Below, one piece after another: positions 26,816 to 35,628 of a DNA stretch of 64,000 nucleotides; positions within the stretch are counted from its first letter, which is position 1, and each line of letters opens with the position of its first letter. The stretch comes from Natrinema hispanicum. GTDB taxonomy: Archaea > Halobacteriota > Halobacteria > Halobacteriales > Natrialbaceae. Under the pieces are notes generated by a model, which did not search any database, was not told the origin of the DNA, and saw nothing but the letters and a program-made list of their open reading frames with translations. The position numbers and the translations under genes were made by a program. The DNA is taken from contig NZ_SHMP01000009.1 of the NCBI RefSeq assembly GCF_004217335.1, positions 1 to 64,000 on the forward strand. The letters are read 5' to 3'.

Positions 26816-27562
26816 ATGCCAGAGACATCTAACGTGTCATTTCACCGGTCGGCCGAGCTCGATGCGGAGTCACCGACGCTGATCGAAGGGTTGCCGGGTC
26901 ATGGGCTGGTTGCGTCGATTGCCGTCGATCAAATCACAGATCAGCTTGGACTCGAGGAGTATGGGTCGATTCGGTCGGATTCTTTTCCGCCTGTGGCATC
27001 GTTCACCGACGGAATGGTTCAGGATACAGTACGCGTCTATGGCGGAACTGATCCGGATATTATGACGCTGCAGAGTGATGTCCCAATCCCGGAAGACGCG
27101 TTCGCCGATCTGAGTCAGTGCGTTCTAGAGGAACTGGTCGACGACTTCAGCCGGGCGATCTTCCTTGCCGGTGCGCCGGCCCAGTCCGAGGAACAGCAAG
27201 GCGATGTCATCGGCGTCGCGACGACCGAGACGTTGAAGACGGACCTCGAGGACGCCGAGATCGAGCTCGCGGCGGATTCCGGTGCCGTCGGTGGTGTGAC
27301 CGGTGCACTCATCAATGCCTGTTATCAGGCGGACGTTCCGGCAGCATTGCTGCTTGTCCGCGCGGATCCGCGTCTCCCGGATCCAGCCGCGGCACAGTCC
27401 GTGATCGAGACGGCGCTTGAACCACTCGTCGAGTTTGATATTGACACTACTGAACTCCGCGAGCAGGCGGAGGAGATTCAGCGCCAGAAACAACAGGTCG
27501 CACAGCAGTTACAACAGACACAGGAGCAACAGGAAGAACCCGTCCGAGGGATGTTCCGGTAG
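26816..27562 (+). CDS. PAC2 family protein (proteasome assembly chaperone homologue)
   Basis: 248 residues from ATG 26816. Conserved PAC2 landmarks: LIEGLPGHGLVASIA near the N-terminus, the central SGAVGGVTGALINAC and ALLLVRADPRLPDPAAA. The C-terminus is a Gln-rich coiled coil (EEIQRQKQQVAQQLQQTQ), as in archaeal PbaB-type proteins. Archaeal members can bind the proteasome core or act as chaperones. The open frame begins earlier (26735) but MPETSNVSF is the family start. Confidence 0.88.
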   Translation: MPETSNVSFHRSAELDAESPTLIEGLPGHGLVASIAVDQITDQLGLEEYGSIRSDSFPPVASFTDGMVQDTVRVYGGTDPDIMTLQSDVPIPEDAFADLSQCVLEELVDDFSRAIFLAGAPAQSEEQQGDVIGVATTETLKTDLEDAEIELAADSGAVGGVTGALINACYQADVPAALLLVRADPRLPDPAAAQSVIETALEPLVEFDIDTTELREQAEEIQRQKQQVAQQLQQTQEQQEEPVRGMFR

Positions 27563-27602
27563 TGAAAAAATCAAGTATGATCGGCTACTGTCGCAGTGTT
27601 CA

Positions 27603-28502
27603 TTACTCACACGTTTTAGCGATCGATTGCTGGATGTGAGTGCGTAGTACACTGGTTGCAAGCGATCCAGTGACGTGCCCTTTTCCCAGAACCGAAAGAT
27701 CGCTTCCCTCGTATGCAGTTCGTTGGGTCTCGAACTCGATTATCCGATCGTAGCGAGCGAGCAGGGGATCACAATCGTCTGCAGTAACGTCGGTAAAGGC
27801 CTCCTCGAAGTCGAGCATCGTTCGCAATACTGCTGGGTTCGCTCGTGCAGCTTCGGCTGTCACTTTCCGATAGATCGACGATACGAACATTTCACCGAGG
27901 CGTGCGCCGGCGAACACCGGAATGTACCGATCGACACTCCCATAGTAAGCGCGATGGAGATTGACAGCCCAGCCGCCAAGGCTGATACCCGCAGCGAGGA
28001 TATCAGGACAGCGTGTCTCTCGTATCTGACGGACCAGTGCCTCGATGAGCGCAGCCGACGTGGCGAGCATCCCGATGAAGTTTTCGAGGTCGCCCATCGC
28101 CCGTATGTACTCCCTGTTCGAGCGGTCGTGAAACGGTGCTCGGAGCGCAATCAGGTTGACGTTTCGGTCAGCGTTCGTCCCGAAGATGCGGTGAAACGAG
28201 TTCGAACTGAATCGCCCGAAGTCGAACGGCTGCTCGCCACTTCCGTGATGATACAGCAGGGTCGGTGCGTCTTGTCCTCGCCACTGGGAGACGAGATACG
28301 CTGCTTGGAACTCTCCGACAGGAGTAGATGCAGAGACTTCTTGTACGCTGCCAGTCCGAATTCCTTCGGTATCGATCACGGTACCACTGACGACGTCACC
28401 GATCGGAGCACCCGAGACGGACCGCGAAAAGAACTTGGAATTCCGCAGCAGCATCCGGGTTATCGAGATTGTCGCGACGTCGACAAATTCGTGTCTGTTC
28501 AT
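27603..28502 (-). CDS. alpha/beta hydrolase
   Basis: 299 residues from ATG 28502. The oxyanion region is LLYHHGSGEQPFDFGR and the nucleophile elbow is GISLGGWAV (G-x-S-x-G-G). The acid is likely in the D-rich stretch near DVTADDCDPLL and the histidine in LGKGHVTGS. The substrate is not predictable. The upstream open frame adds 10 residues; the chosen methionine is followed by a better N-terminus. It runs towards the PAC2 gene, with only 40 nt between the stops. Confidence 0.8.
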   Translation of the reverse strand: MNRHEFVDVATISITRMLLRNSKFFSRSVSGAPIGDVVSGTVIDTEGIRTGSVQEVSASTPVGEFQAAYLVSQWRGQDAPTLLYHHGSGEQPFDFGRFSSNSFHRIFGTNADRNVNLIALRAPFHDRSNREYIRAMGDLENFIGMLATSAALIEALVRQIRETRCPDILAAGISLGGWAVNLHRAYYGSVDRYIPVFAGARLGEMFVSSIYRKVTAEAARANPAVLRTMLDFEEAFTDVTADDCDPLLARYDRIIEFETQRTAYEGSDLSVLGKGHVTGSLATSVLRTHIQQSIAKTCE

Positions 28503-28657
28503 CGGGCTCGAATTCCTACATCTCTGTGGCACCTGATAAGTTAATCCCCGCTACCGTTGGTGGTCAGAGCGGACGAAGGCCTGTCGTGTCGCTCCACAAT
28601 ACATCGTTCAGCAGACGACCTCTGTCGACTGTCGAGGGTCTAGCAGCTGTGAATTGT

Positions 28658-29776
28658 TCACTTAATCTTCTGCAGTACTTCGTCTGAACGAGCCTTGTCC
28701 ACGCTCTCCGTGGCAAGTGACTCACTCGACTCACCCGTATGTGCTCGAGCGAACGAATCGAGGGTGAGCTTTGCGCCGCCAAGGACGACAGGACCGATAA
28801 AGAGCCCGATAGCCCCGAAGACGATGAGACCACCGAAGATACCGACGACGACAATGGCGGAATTGAATGCACTAGTGCGCCCGATCAGCGCAGGTCGAAG
28901 GTACGAATCCGAGAACGTGACGAGCAATCCGTACACGACCATGGCTGCGCTGGCGGCTGGTCTACCCATTGCAAGTAAATAGGCTGCTGCCGGAATCCAG
29001 ATCCCGAACGCACCGACCAGCGGAAGCAGTGTCAGAACGAACGTCGCAACAGTGAGGAAAACGATGGCGGGAACACCTGCGATCGCGAGTCCAATTCCGA
29101 GCATCACCGACTGAATGGCCGCGACGGCGACGTTCCCGACGATCGAGGCCCACATGAGCTGATCCAAACCAGTTCGGAGTTCTGCCAATACCTCGTCGTC
29201 GATCGGTAACACCCACTGCAGCCATGCGACGAGTTGTTCTCCATCTCGCAATAGTGCAAAGAGGACGAACAGCGTGACGGTCAGGCCGATGAAGATTCTG
29301 GGCAGATCACCGACGACAGCAATGATCTCCCGCATAATCTCTTGGAGCGTGGACGCAATCCGGTGTTGATTTGCTTCATATAGTCCAACGAGATCGGCCT
29401 CATACCCGTTGCTCTCAAGATTGACCTCGATCGTCCCGAGGATTTCTTCGATCGCCTCACCGTCGGGTTGTCCCTGTCTGATCGCGCGGACAAGCCGGAA
29501 CGACTGTCGAACCGCAGTCGTGACAATGTAGACGAGCGGGAGCAGTACGACGAGTACAGTTGTTACGACTACTACGATCGCTGCAACTGTCGGGCTGACG
29601 TATTGCTCGAGGCGGTGCTGTACAGGTACCATAATATACGCGAGTACGATTCCGAAGAGGACGTACTGCAGATACGGCAGGAGAACGAACAGTGCGAGGA
29701 GACTGCTTACCAGTGCGAGTATAGTTACGCCGAGCTGTGCGGTGACCCAGTTCGGCAAACGAGTACTATCTGCCAC
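28658..29776 (-). CDS. AI-2E/TqsA-family membrane permease
   Basis: 372 residues if translated from GTG 29776 (ADSTRLPNWVTAQL). The family topology is clear: paired N-terminal helices, a long cytoplasmic or periplasmic loop (about 95-190), then five helices. The signature region is VPAIVFLTVATFVLTLLPLVGA followed by PALIGRTSAFNSAIVVVGIF-GGL. Members export small molecules or act as sodium-proton antiporters in halophiles; the substrate here is unknown. The GTG start is supported by a TATA-like box 21 nt upstream; the open frame otherwise extends to 29851 with no sensible N-terminus. Confidence 0.85.
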   Translation of the reverse strand: MADSTRLPNWVTAQLGVTILALVSSLLALFVLLPYLQYVLFGIVLAYIMVPVQHRLEQYVSPTVAAIVVVVTTVLVVLLPLVYIVTTAVRQSFRLVRAIRQGQPDGEAIEEILGTIEVNLESNGYEADLVGLYEANQHRIASTLQEIMREIIAVVGDLPRIFIGLTVTLFVLFALLRDGEQLVAWLQWVLPIDDEVLAELRTGLDQLMWASIVGNVAVAAIQSVMLGIGLAIAGVPAIVFLTVATFVLTLLPLVGAFGIWIPAAAYLLAMGRPAASAAMVVYGLLVTFSDSYLRPALIGRTSAFNSAIVVVGIFGGLIVFGAIGLFIGPVVLGGAKLTLDSFARAHTGESSESLATESVDKARSDEVLQKIK

Positions 29777-29790
29777 GTATGAATGTATAC

Positions 29791-29801
29791 TCAAATATAA
29801 G
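29791..29801 (-). promoter_or_regulatory. TATA-like box of the permease gene
   Basis: On the minus strand this reads cttatatttga, centred about 21 nt before the GTG at 29776. It supports both the promoter and the choice of a leaderless GTG start. Confidence 0.5.
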
Positions 29802-30016
29802 ATGAATCTGATGATACAAACCGCTGTTTGACCGGTGCGGGATGTGGACACCTGCCCATCCGTATCGCCGTTTGCTATCTTTAACCAGCGAGAGAATCCC
29901 GCCGTTCACAGTCGTTGCCGAACCAAGATATAGAACAAGCTGAAATCAATTGTTTCGTTACTATCCGTGACGGTAGCAATCGATCCAGAGAGTGGAGGAC
30001 CGATTGAGAGAGCGAA

Positions 30017-30039
30017 GGAGCGCCGTCGAACGGCGCTCC
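30017..30039. repeat. perfect hairpin downstream of the ISH3-type element
   Basis: GGAGCGCCGT-CGA-ACGGCGCTCC: a 10-bp perfect stem with a three-base loop. It lies about 60 nt after the stop of the transposase remnant and could be a terminator-like or IS-end structure. Confidence 0.5.
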
Positions 30040-30100
30040 GAAGCGTTATCACTCTGTGGTTACTTCCTAACCGATTAGCTCGGTCGTCTGGAGTGGAATT

Positions 30101-31217
30101 CTACCCGTAGTCAGTTGGAAGCACGAATTCACGGAAGATCTTCGTCGAGAGTGGTGGCTTCCCAGGAATTGTGCCACCGGTGACGAGGACGTTCGCTAGA
30201 ACCCAGAGGTTGTACAGCGCGACTGTAAACAGAAAGTAGAACAACCGCACCGAGAACGTCGGCGATGACGTTCTCGGAAGAAAGTCACCGATCTGTCGGT
30301 ATGAGGTTTCGATCCCCCATCGGCGGCGGAATGCCGCCGCGTACGCTCGTGCTGCATCAGGCGCTATCTCTCGGTTTGTGACAAACCACACGTGTTCATT
30401 CTCTTTCGAGCGGTGTGGGACAGCAAAGACTGTTACAGCCACCGACGCAGTCGGTTTTCGCTTTCGTTGCATGAGATAGTCATCAACGACCGTCTCAGCG
30501 TCGGCGCTGAGACGGTCTTTCATGCCCTTGCTTGGACGCGCACGAACGATGTAATCGACACCAAGTTGTTCCAGTTCCGCGACAACGTGAACCTGATAGA
30601 AGCCGCGGTCAAGATAGACGTGTCTAAGCGAGACATACTTCTGGGCAGTCTCTAACAGGGTTCGAACGGCTTCGCGCTTGGCGCGGAAGCCGTTCTCTTC
30701 GAGCGGGAGCACTGCAAGCGTAAACCGTGTTCCAGGTGCCACGATATACAGTGTCGCAAAACAATACGTCCGAGTCGTTCTCTGGTCTGGATAGGTGATG
30801 AGAACGTGGTCTGTCTCGGCTGAGCCATAGAATCGCCATTCGTGAAGGTCGATCGCAACGTCGACACAGCTTGGTAACAGCCGACGTTTCCGAAGAACTT
30901 CGAAGAGATCGTCCCGGACGCCATCGAACTGATCATCGATGGCGTCCGCGTCCAGATTCCGCAGGTGGTAGAGGAGCGATTTTGTAAGCGGATTTCGAGC
31001 TGTGGACGTGACGTCAACCGGCTTATCTTGGTTCAACTGGTGTGTTTTTCCGCCTGTGTTGGCGAATTCCTGCTCGAAAGCGATACGAGAGAGGACTTTC
31101 GAAGTCCTCTCTCGTGTACATCCCACAGGGCTTGATCTCAAAGTCAAGTTCTGGATAAAGAAGAGCTGATGCAGCTTGACAGACCTGTTTTGCTTCGGTT
31201 GTCTTCACCATAGACAA
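30101..31217 (-). pseudogene. ISH3-type transposase gene with one frameshift
   Basis: The main frame (30101 to about 31105) holds LTKSLLYHLRNLD, VDVAIDLHEWRFYGS, FTLAVLPLEE, VYLDRGFYQV and the E-motif RRRWGIETSYRQIGDF. These are landmarks of ISH3-type, IS4-like DDE transposases. The N-terminus (MSMVKTTEAKQVCQAASALL, up to MYTREDFES) is in another frame, starting at 31217. The natural join would be DFES-VLSRIAFEQEF; the shift lies exactly in the perfect palindrome at 31085-31115. Element ends were not identified. Either a dead transposase or a programmed frameshift. Confidence 0.75.
31085..31115. repeat. perfect 14-bp palindrome at the transposase frameshift
   Basis: acgagagaggactt (31085-31098), loop tcg, then its exact complement (31102-31115). 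It lies inside coding DNA, and the reading frame of the transposase changes here. Confidence 0.85.
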
Positions 31218-31250
31218 CCTACCAGCAGTGTCGTAAATTAGGTTCGGCGT

Positions 31251-31278
31251 CTACTGTTTACGGCGAGGAGGATGTCAC
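31251..31278 (+). repeat. solo TnpB-element right-end remnant
   Basis: The sequence contains gtttacggcgaggaggatg and ends in tcac, like the end of the MITE at 13609. It matches 41192-41219 at 23 of 28 positions. No tnpB is near. Confidence 0.5.
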
Positions 31279-31387
31279 TGATGGATATCGTGGATTAAGT
31301 ACGAATGAAGAATCACTGCGGCTTCCTCTGCGTATTCGCACTCTCCTGAGAAGACGAAGTTCCGAGGGGAGTACTCCTCAAACCTGC

Positions 31388-31669
31388 TCACTGTTCAGAA
31401 AAGGACTCGGGATTCTCCATCGATTTGTCTCCATCCTGGACTGAGATGCTCACTGTGGGATCGTTCCGGATCTGAACGACGTAGTCCAGGTATGTGAACT
31501 CGATTTCCACCTGACTGGTGTTCGAGTCCGCATCCTCCTGAACGAGCGTGTCCAGTGCCTCCGGATCGATGACGCTGAACAAGGGTGGGGATAACTCGGT
31601 CGGCGAGACGCCCTCTTTCCAGGCTACCGCCTCGACCACCCGATGCGACGTGACGTGTGAAACCATCAC
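31388..31669 (-). CDS. HalOD1 output-domain protein
   Basis: 93 residues. The HalOD1 signature is clear: RVVEAVAWKEGVSPTEL, then PPLFSVIDPEALDTL and a C-terminal beta part (VQIRNDPTVSISV). HalOD1 is a haloarchaeal domain found at the ends of signalling proteins or alone; its activity is not established. It is divergent from the Lrp-type regulator, with a strong AT-rich box between them. Confidence 0.88.
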   Translation of the reverse strand: MMVSHVTSHRVVEAVAWKEGVSPTELSPPLFSVIDPEALDTLVQEDADSNTSQVEIEFTYLDYVVQIRNDPTVSISVQDGDKSMENPESFSEQ

Positions 31670-31684
31670 CCTCCCTAAGATGGG

Positions 31685-31700
31685 ATAATATATAAATATT
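31685..31700 (-). promoter_or_regulatory. TATA box of the HalOD1 gene
   Basis: On the minus strand this reads aatatttatatattat, centred about 24 nt before the ATG at 31669. It is the most obvious TATA element of the window and implies a leaderless transcript. Confidence 0.6.
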
Positions 31701-31869
31701 TGCTCGAATGTTCCATATTACGCAAATATAATCCCAGTATGTGCAAAATTCGCAGTTCTGCTTTCGAATGAGCAACCTCGGTGCGTCGCCCTCGCTGTGT
31801 GATACACCGACTGTGTGGATTCCCGCGCACGGACGAAGATTTACGCAGATGGCGGGTTTGTACGAAGCT

Positions 31870-32343
31870 ATGAGTGAAGCCGCACTCGACGATGTCGATC
31901 GTGGGATCCTGTTCTTGCTACAGAAGGATGCCCGGAACATTACGATTGCCGAAATCGCAGAGAAAGTGGACGTCTCCGCCAGCACCGTCCGCAACCGCAT
32001 CGAGAACCTGGAAGAGACAGGTATTATCGAGGGGTACTTCCCAAAGATCAACTACGAGCTGGCGAACTACCCGTTGCACGTGCTGTTCGTCTGTAGCGCC
32101 CCCGCCGACGAGCGCGAGGAGTTGGCCGTCAACGCACTGGAGCACCACGGGGTAGTCGACGTCCGAGAGATGCTCACCAGCACGCACAACATCTACGTCG
32201 AGGTCGTCGCCACTGACACCCGGGACCTGACCGAAATCACCAACACCCTCGCTTCGATGGGCTTCAGTATCGAGTCCTCCGAAATAGTCACCAATCACTA
32301 CACTCGCCCCTGGGCTGAATTCGAGTTCGACGGAGACGAGTAG
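31870..32343 (+). CDS. Lrp/AsnC-family transcriptional regulator
   Basis: 157 residues from ATG 31870 (MSEAALDDVDRGILFLLQKD). The N-terminal winged helix contains TIAEIAEKVDVSASTVRNRIENLEE-TGIIEGY; the C-terminal RAM-like half (about 65-150) would bind an effector and form oligomers. The open frame runs 43 codons further upstream, but that part is not Lrp-like. The gene stops directly at the start of an IS1595 remnant, so its downstream neighbour has been replaced. Confidence 0.85.
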   Translation: MSEAALDDVDRGILFLLQKDARNITIAEIAEKVDVSASTVRNRIENLEETGIIEGYFPKINYELANYPLHVLFVCSAPADEREELAVNALEHHGVVDVREMLTSTHNIYVEVVATDTRDLTEITNTLASMGFSIESSEIVTNHYTRPWAEFEFDGDE

Positions 32344-32652
32344 TCCAACTGGCCGACGGTCAACAGGAGTCGCTGACCGTCTATACTGACGACTTTCGCG
32401 CGTACGAACCGCTTGAAGAAGACGAGGCGTTCGACCGTGAATACGTCGTCCACGGTGACGGTGAATACGTCGATGAGGTACACGTCAACACTTGCAAGAG
32501 CTACGCGTTGCTGACGCGGCGGTTGCTCTCCTCGTATCAAGGCAGCTCAAGGGACAAGCTAACGCAATATCTCAGAGCGTTCCAACTGTGGCGAGAATTA
32601 TATCGAAAACAGGGACGAGAAAACGCTCAAATACGCTATCTGAATAACGCTT
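32344..32652 (+). pseudogene. C-terminal remnant of an ISH4/IS1595-family transposase
   Basis: An open frame without a start, beginning right after the Lrp stop. It reads LTVYTDDFRAYEPLEEDEAFD, EYVDEVHVNTCKSYALLTRR, then KLTQYLRAFQLWRELYR. This is the end of haloarchaeal IS1595-type transposases (HVNTCESH...LTQYLRAFQ). The catalytic glutamate of HVNTCES has become lysine (HVNTCKS). About two thirds of the gene is absent. Confidence 0.75.
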
Positions 32653-32669
32653 TGAAATTAACAATGTGC

Positions 32670-33609
32670 GGCTGTGTTGAATCACTAGACGGCGGCGGAA
32701 TGGTTCGCTAAATCGAAGGTCTTGAAGCGGGAGACTTCAGTTGTTCATGACCCAAATCTCCCGCTTCATTGGAGCAGTTGTGCCGATTGCTCAAAACGTT
32801 ACTGGCGATGGAGACGAATCCGCCGCCCCGAAGGGTGGCGGCGGATTCGCCGACTATGCCCTCGTTTCCCTGCATTGTCTGCGGATTTACCTCGATACGT
32901 CCTACCGAATGACGATTGACCTGCTGAAGGAGATGCCACAAATAACCGGGGAGATCGGCCTCAGCACGGCCGATCTCCCCTCACCATCCACGTTATGTAA
33001 GGCGTTCGACCGGATCAGTATGAGCGTCTGTCGAGTGTTGCTGCGCCAATCGGCGCAGTTACACGATCCATCCGAACACGCTGCTATCGACGCAACATTC
33101 TACGAACGTGATCGTGCGAGCCGCCACTACTGCCAACGAACGAATTACCGCGTTCAAACGCTTAAAGTCACAAAACTCGTCGATACAGCAACGCAAGCCG
33201 TTCTTGATCTCCACTGTTCGACGACGTTAGAAGGAAGCGACGCAGACCTCGCCTAGCAGATCGCCCGCCGGAATGCGGGCGATCTGCGGTCACTTGCCGC
33301 TGACAAAGGCTATGACAAGCAACAACTCCGAGAACGACTACGTGAACTCGACATTCGCCCACTGATCAAACACCGGATCTTCGCTCCGTACGATCACGCA
33401 CATAACGCCCGCATTGACGACGATCGGTACGCTCAGCGGTCAATGACCGAAACCGTCAACTCAGCTGTCAAGCGCTCGCTCGGCTACGCCGTGCGAGCGC
33501 GTACCTGGTATCGAGAGTTCCGTGAAATCGCCTTGATGTGTGTCGTCTATAACATCAAGCAGGCCGTCAAACAATGAAATCCACCGCCGTATGGCGATTC
33601 AACACAGCC
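32670..33609 (+). mobile_element. IS5-family element with 32-bp imperfect inverted repeats
   Basis: The left end ggctgtgttgaatcac (32670) and the complement of the right end (ggctgtgttgaatcgc, ending 33609) agree over about 32 bp with a few mismatches. The length is 940 bp with one transposase gene. No matching target duplication is seen at the borders, so one flank may have been rearranged. Confidence 0.82.
32747..33577 (+). pseudogene. IS5-family transposase with in-frame amber stop
   Basis: 277 codons in one frame, interrupted only by TAG at 33254-33256. Before it are LHCLRIYLDTSYR, PSTLCKAFDRI and AAIDATFYERD; after it are LAADKGYDKQQ and RSMTETVNSAVK. All DDE residues are therefore present but on both sides of the stop. 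Without readthrough or suppression the product would be 169 residues and inactive. Confidence 0.85.
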
Positions 33610-33702
33610 GAACACACCGACTGTGGCGGTTCCTATGCGACGGTGTCTATATACTGTTCATAGCAGCGTTCATATTTCTCGATATTGTTCTCTGTAACTT
33701 AG

Positions 33703-34161
33703 ATGCCCTCCATAAACCGACGAACGTTGCTTGCCAGTTCGACCGCGGCACTCATCGCCACCAGTGGCTGTACTGCCCTGGGTTTATCTCCGAATTCAAA
33801 CAGGGGAGAATCCGATCCACATTGGGTAACAATGTATCTGGGTGATCGTGACGAAACTCACGACGTTACTGTCACGATCACAAACCCGGAGGGGGACATC
33901 ATTTTTGAGAAAGACTACCAACTCTCAGATAGCAATGAGGCTGACGAAGATGCGACGTTTCCAGCATCGACTGCACCCGAGACCATCGTCGTGACTGTTG
34001 ACGGAATGCGATTTGAACGCGACTGGCCAGGTTTCGAGCAACCGCCACTCCCATGTGATGGCGCAAATGAGGCGGGTGTTGAGATATATATTGAGAACGC
34101 TCAGGACGGATCACCGGATATTCGCCTTGAGGCAGACTGTCAATCTCTTCCAGGAGAGTAA
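33703..34161 (+). CDS. Tat-exported lipoprotein, unknown
   Basis: 152 residues. The N-terminus NRRTLLASSTAALIATSGC is a twin-arginine signal with lipobox and acylated cysteine C23. The mature part is a small beta-sandwich-like domain (THDVTVTITNPEGDIIFEKDY, then IVVTVDGMRFERDW). No family name is certain. It starts 93 nt after the IS5 element. Confidence 0.7.
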   Translation: MPSINRRTLLASSTAALIATSGCTALGLSPNSNRGESDPHWVTMYLGDRDETHDVTVTITNPEGDIIFEKDYQLSDSNEADEDATFPASTAPETIVVTVDGMRFERDWPGFEQPPLPCDGANEAGVEIYIENAQDGSPDIRLEADCQSLPGE

Positions 34162-34209
34162 TAGCATCCCTGCCGAGACGGTTGTGCTCTGAATAGAACG
34201 AGAGATACT

Positions 34210-34392
34210 ATGGATACTCGTTCTCTCCAGCGACGATTGGAAGCCGTAGTCGTCTTTCAGCTACTGATTGTCTGTCTGCTTAGCGCCCTCTCCTTTGGAC
34301 GGAGCTATGCGAGTGAATCTTTCCCTGGTATCTCGAGTTTCGCTGTTGTCGGAGCGCTTCTGCTAATTAGCTACTTCCTCCGTCTGTTATAG
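34210..34392 (+). CDS. small two-span membrane protein
   Basis: 60 residues with hydrophobic segments at about 11-29 and 42-59. It follows the lipoprotein gene by 48 nt. Family unknown. Confidence 0.5.
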   Translation: MDTRSLQRRLEAVVVFQLLIVCLLSALSFGRSYASESFPGISSFAVVGALLLISYFLRLL

Positions 34393-34857
34393 CACGCTGA
34401 CTACACTGCTTTTATCAGATTGGGTTCAACTCTGGTCGTTTGTTGAATACAGCAACCTCTTTTACCGGGAGCATCGGCTGGCGTCTGCGACGCCAGCCTC
34501 AACCCCCGGCAAACCCCGTTGATGTTGTCAGAACGCAGCGCGTTCTGACTGCTAATCAGAACTGTAACACAGTTCTGATGATGCCAAACGGCCGCCGTCG
34601 CGGGGTTTCACCCCGTCCCGGCGGATGCTAATCGCTACCCGCAGCGGTAAGTTCACACTCTGTACTGAACGTTACTCCACAGCCGTCTGTCCGACTCTGT
34701 AGCAATTCTCGGACACACTAACGCCGACCCGGAAGTTGTCGGGCATTCGGCGCAGCGAGTCTGGGACTAGTCTCGGCAGACTCTGTGTCGGTGGCTTACT
34801 GCTGTATTTCCTATCGTCCCCGATAGAATCATGCGGCATGAGAACGTACCGAAATCT
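34393..34857. other. intergenic stretch dominated by hairpins
   Basis: Contains the strongly structured block 34464-34624, listed separately. The remaining 230 bases up to the ferredoxin show no gene. Confidence 0.5.
34464..34624 (+). ncRNA. multi-hairpin module, candidate structured RNA of TnpB type
   Basis: Four strong stems stand in a row: GGCTGGCGTC-TGC-GACGCCAGCC (34476-34498), GTCAGAACGC-AGC-GCGTTCTGAC (34527-34549), ATCAGAACTG-TAACA-CAGTTCTGAT (34555-34579), and a nested stem CCGCCG...CGGCGG (34592-34624) around CGGGG-TTTCA-CCCCG. The stems are perfect and the short loops match those in the TnpB-derived modules. No ORF covers it. Expression and strand are unknown. Confidence 0.45.
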
Positions 34858-35205
34858 ATGGTTGAGAGAATTCCGGTGCAGGTCATCACCGGAAGCGAGG
34901 AAACCACTATTCAGGTCGAACCCGGTGCAAACCTCCGAGATTCGTTGCTCGACCACGACTTGCCTGTCTATGGCACTCTTTCACAGTATGCAAACTGCGG
35001 TGGGCGAGGTTTGTGTTCGACCTGTACCGTTGCGGTCGATCCTGCGCCAGATCCAACCCACTGGCATGACACCGCAGCAGTTCGGTTCGGCTATCCGCGA
35101 CTCTCCTGTTGCATCACGGTTGAGCAGCCGATGACGGTCAGGCTCTTGGACAAGCACGTCTGGGGTCAAGTCTTTCCGCGCCAGGTATCTCCGGACGAAC
35201 CCTGA
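34858..35205 (+). CDS. 2Fe-2S ferredoxin
   Basis: 115 residues from ATG 34858. Plant-type/adrenodoxin-like fold with cluster cysteines C47, C52 and C55 (NCGGRGLCSTC) and the fourth at C84 or C85 (RLSCCITV). An electron carrier in the cytoplasm; the partner is not visible nearby. An earlier ATG at 34831 would add nine residues; the chosen start gives the usual MVERIPVQVITG N-terminus. Confidence 0.85.
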   Translation: MVERIPVQVITGSEETTIQVEPGANLRDSLLDHDLPVYGTLSQYANCGGRGLCSTCTVAVDPAPDPTHWHDTAAVRFGYPRLSCCITVEQPMTVRLLDKHVWGQVFPRQVSPDEP

Positions 35206-35261
35206 TCGTGGTTCCTGGACTGACCACCCGCTGCTGAGGGCGCAACGACAACTGGGGCAGT

Positions 35262-35590
35262 TTACTCGTCACGAGGGTTCGTCACTCGCATTTTCGACTC
35301 GAGGGCGTCCGTCCGAAAACCAGAAGCTGCAACGACGAGCTGATCGCTGGGCGAGCGAGCAGTCGCCGTGATCATGAGATCTCGAACGGCCACCCGTTCG
35401 CCGTTAGAAAGTAATTCATCTTGTAGCCGAGCTGCCTCGAGTGCGAGGTTCTCGTTCAACTCGAGTGAACGGACACCGCTGAAGTGCTGCCGTTCTGCGT
35501 TACCATCGGTCTTCCCATGTCCGAGTGTCCCTGCGAGATCCTCGGTCTCCGAATAAAAGTGAAAGCTAGCGTCTAGAATAGTGGCCGTTT
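35262..35590 (-). pseudogene. decayed VapC-type PIN-domain toxin
   Basis: The C-terminal part matches haloarchaeal PIN toxins: LALEAARLQDELLSNGERVAVRDLMITATARS, then DQLVVAASGFRTDAL. In active proteins the VADSDF motif carries two catalytic acids; here it reads VAASGF. The N-terminus (ILDASF) is followed by unrelated sequence, so the middle of the gene is deleted or scrambled. No partner antitoxin is intact next to it. Confidence 0.6.
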
Positions 35591-35628
35591 CTTCTCCCGA
35601 ACAGCACGGAAGATTGACAATCGCTAGG

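Noticed and set aside
34440..34640. Rho-independent terminator cluster
   Set aside because: The stems are not followed by T-runs and there are four of them in a row, so simple termination does not explain the block.
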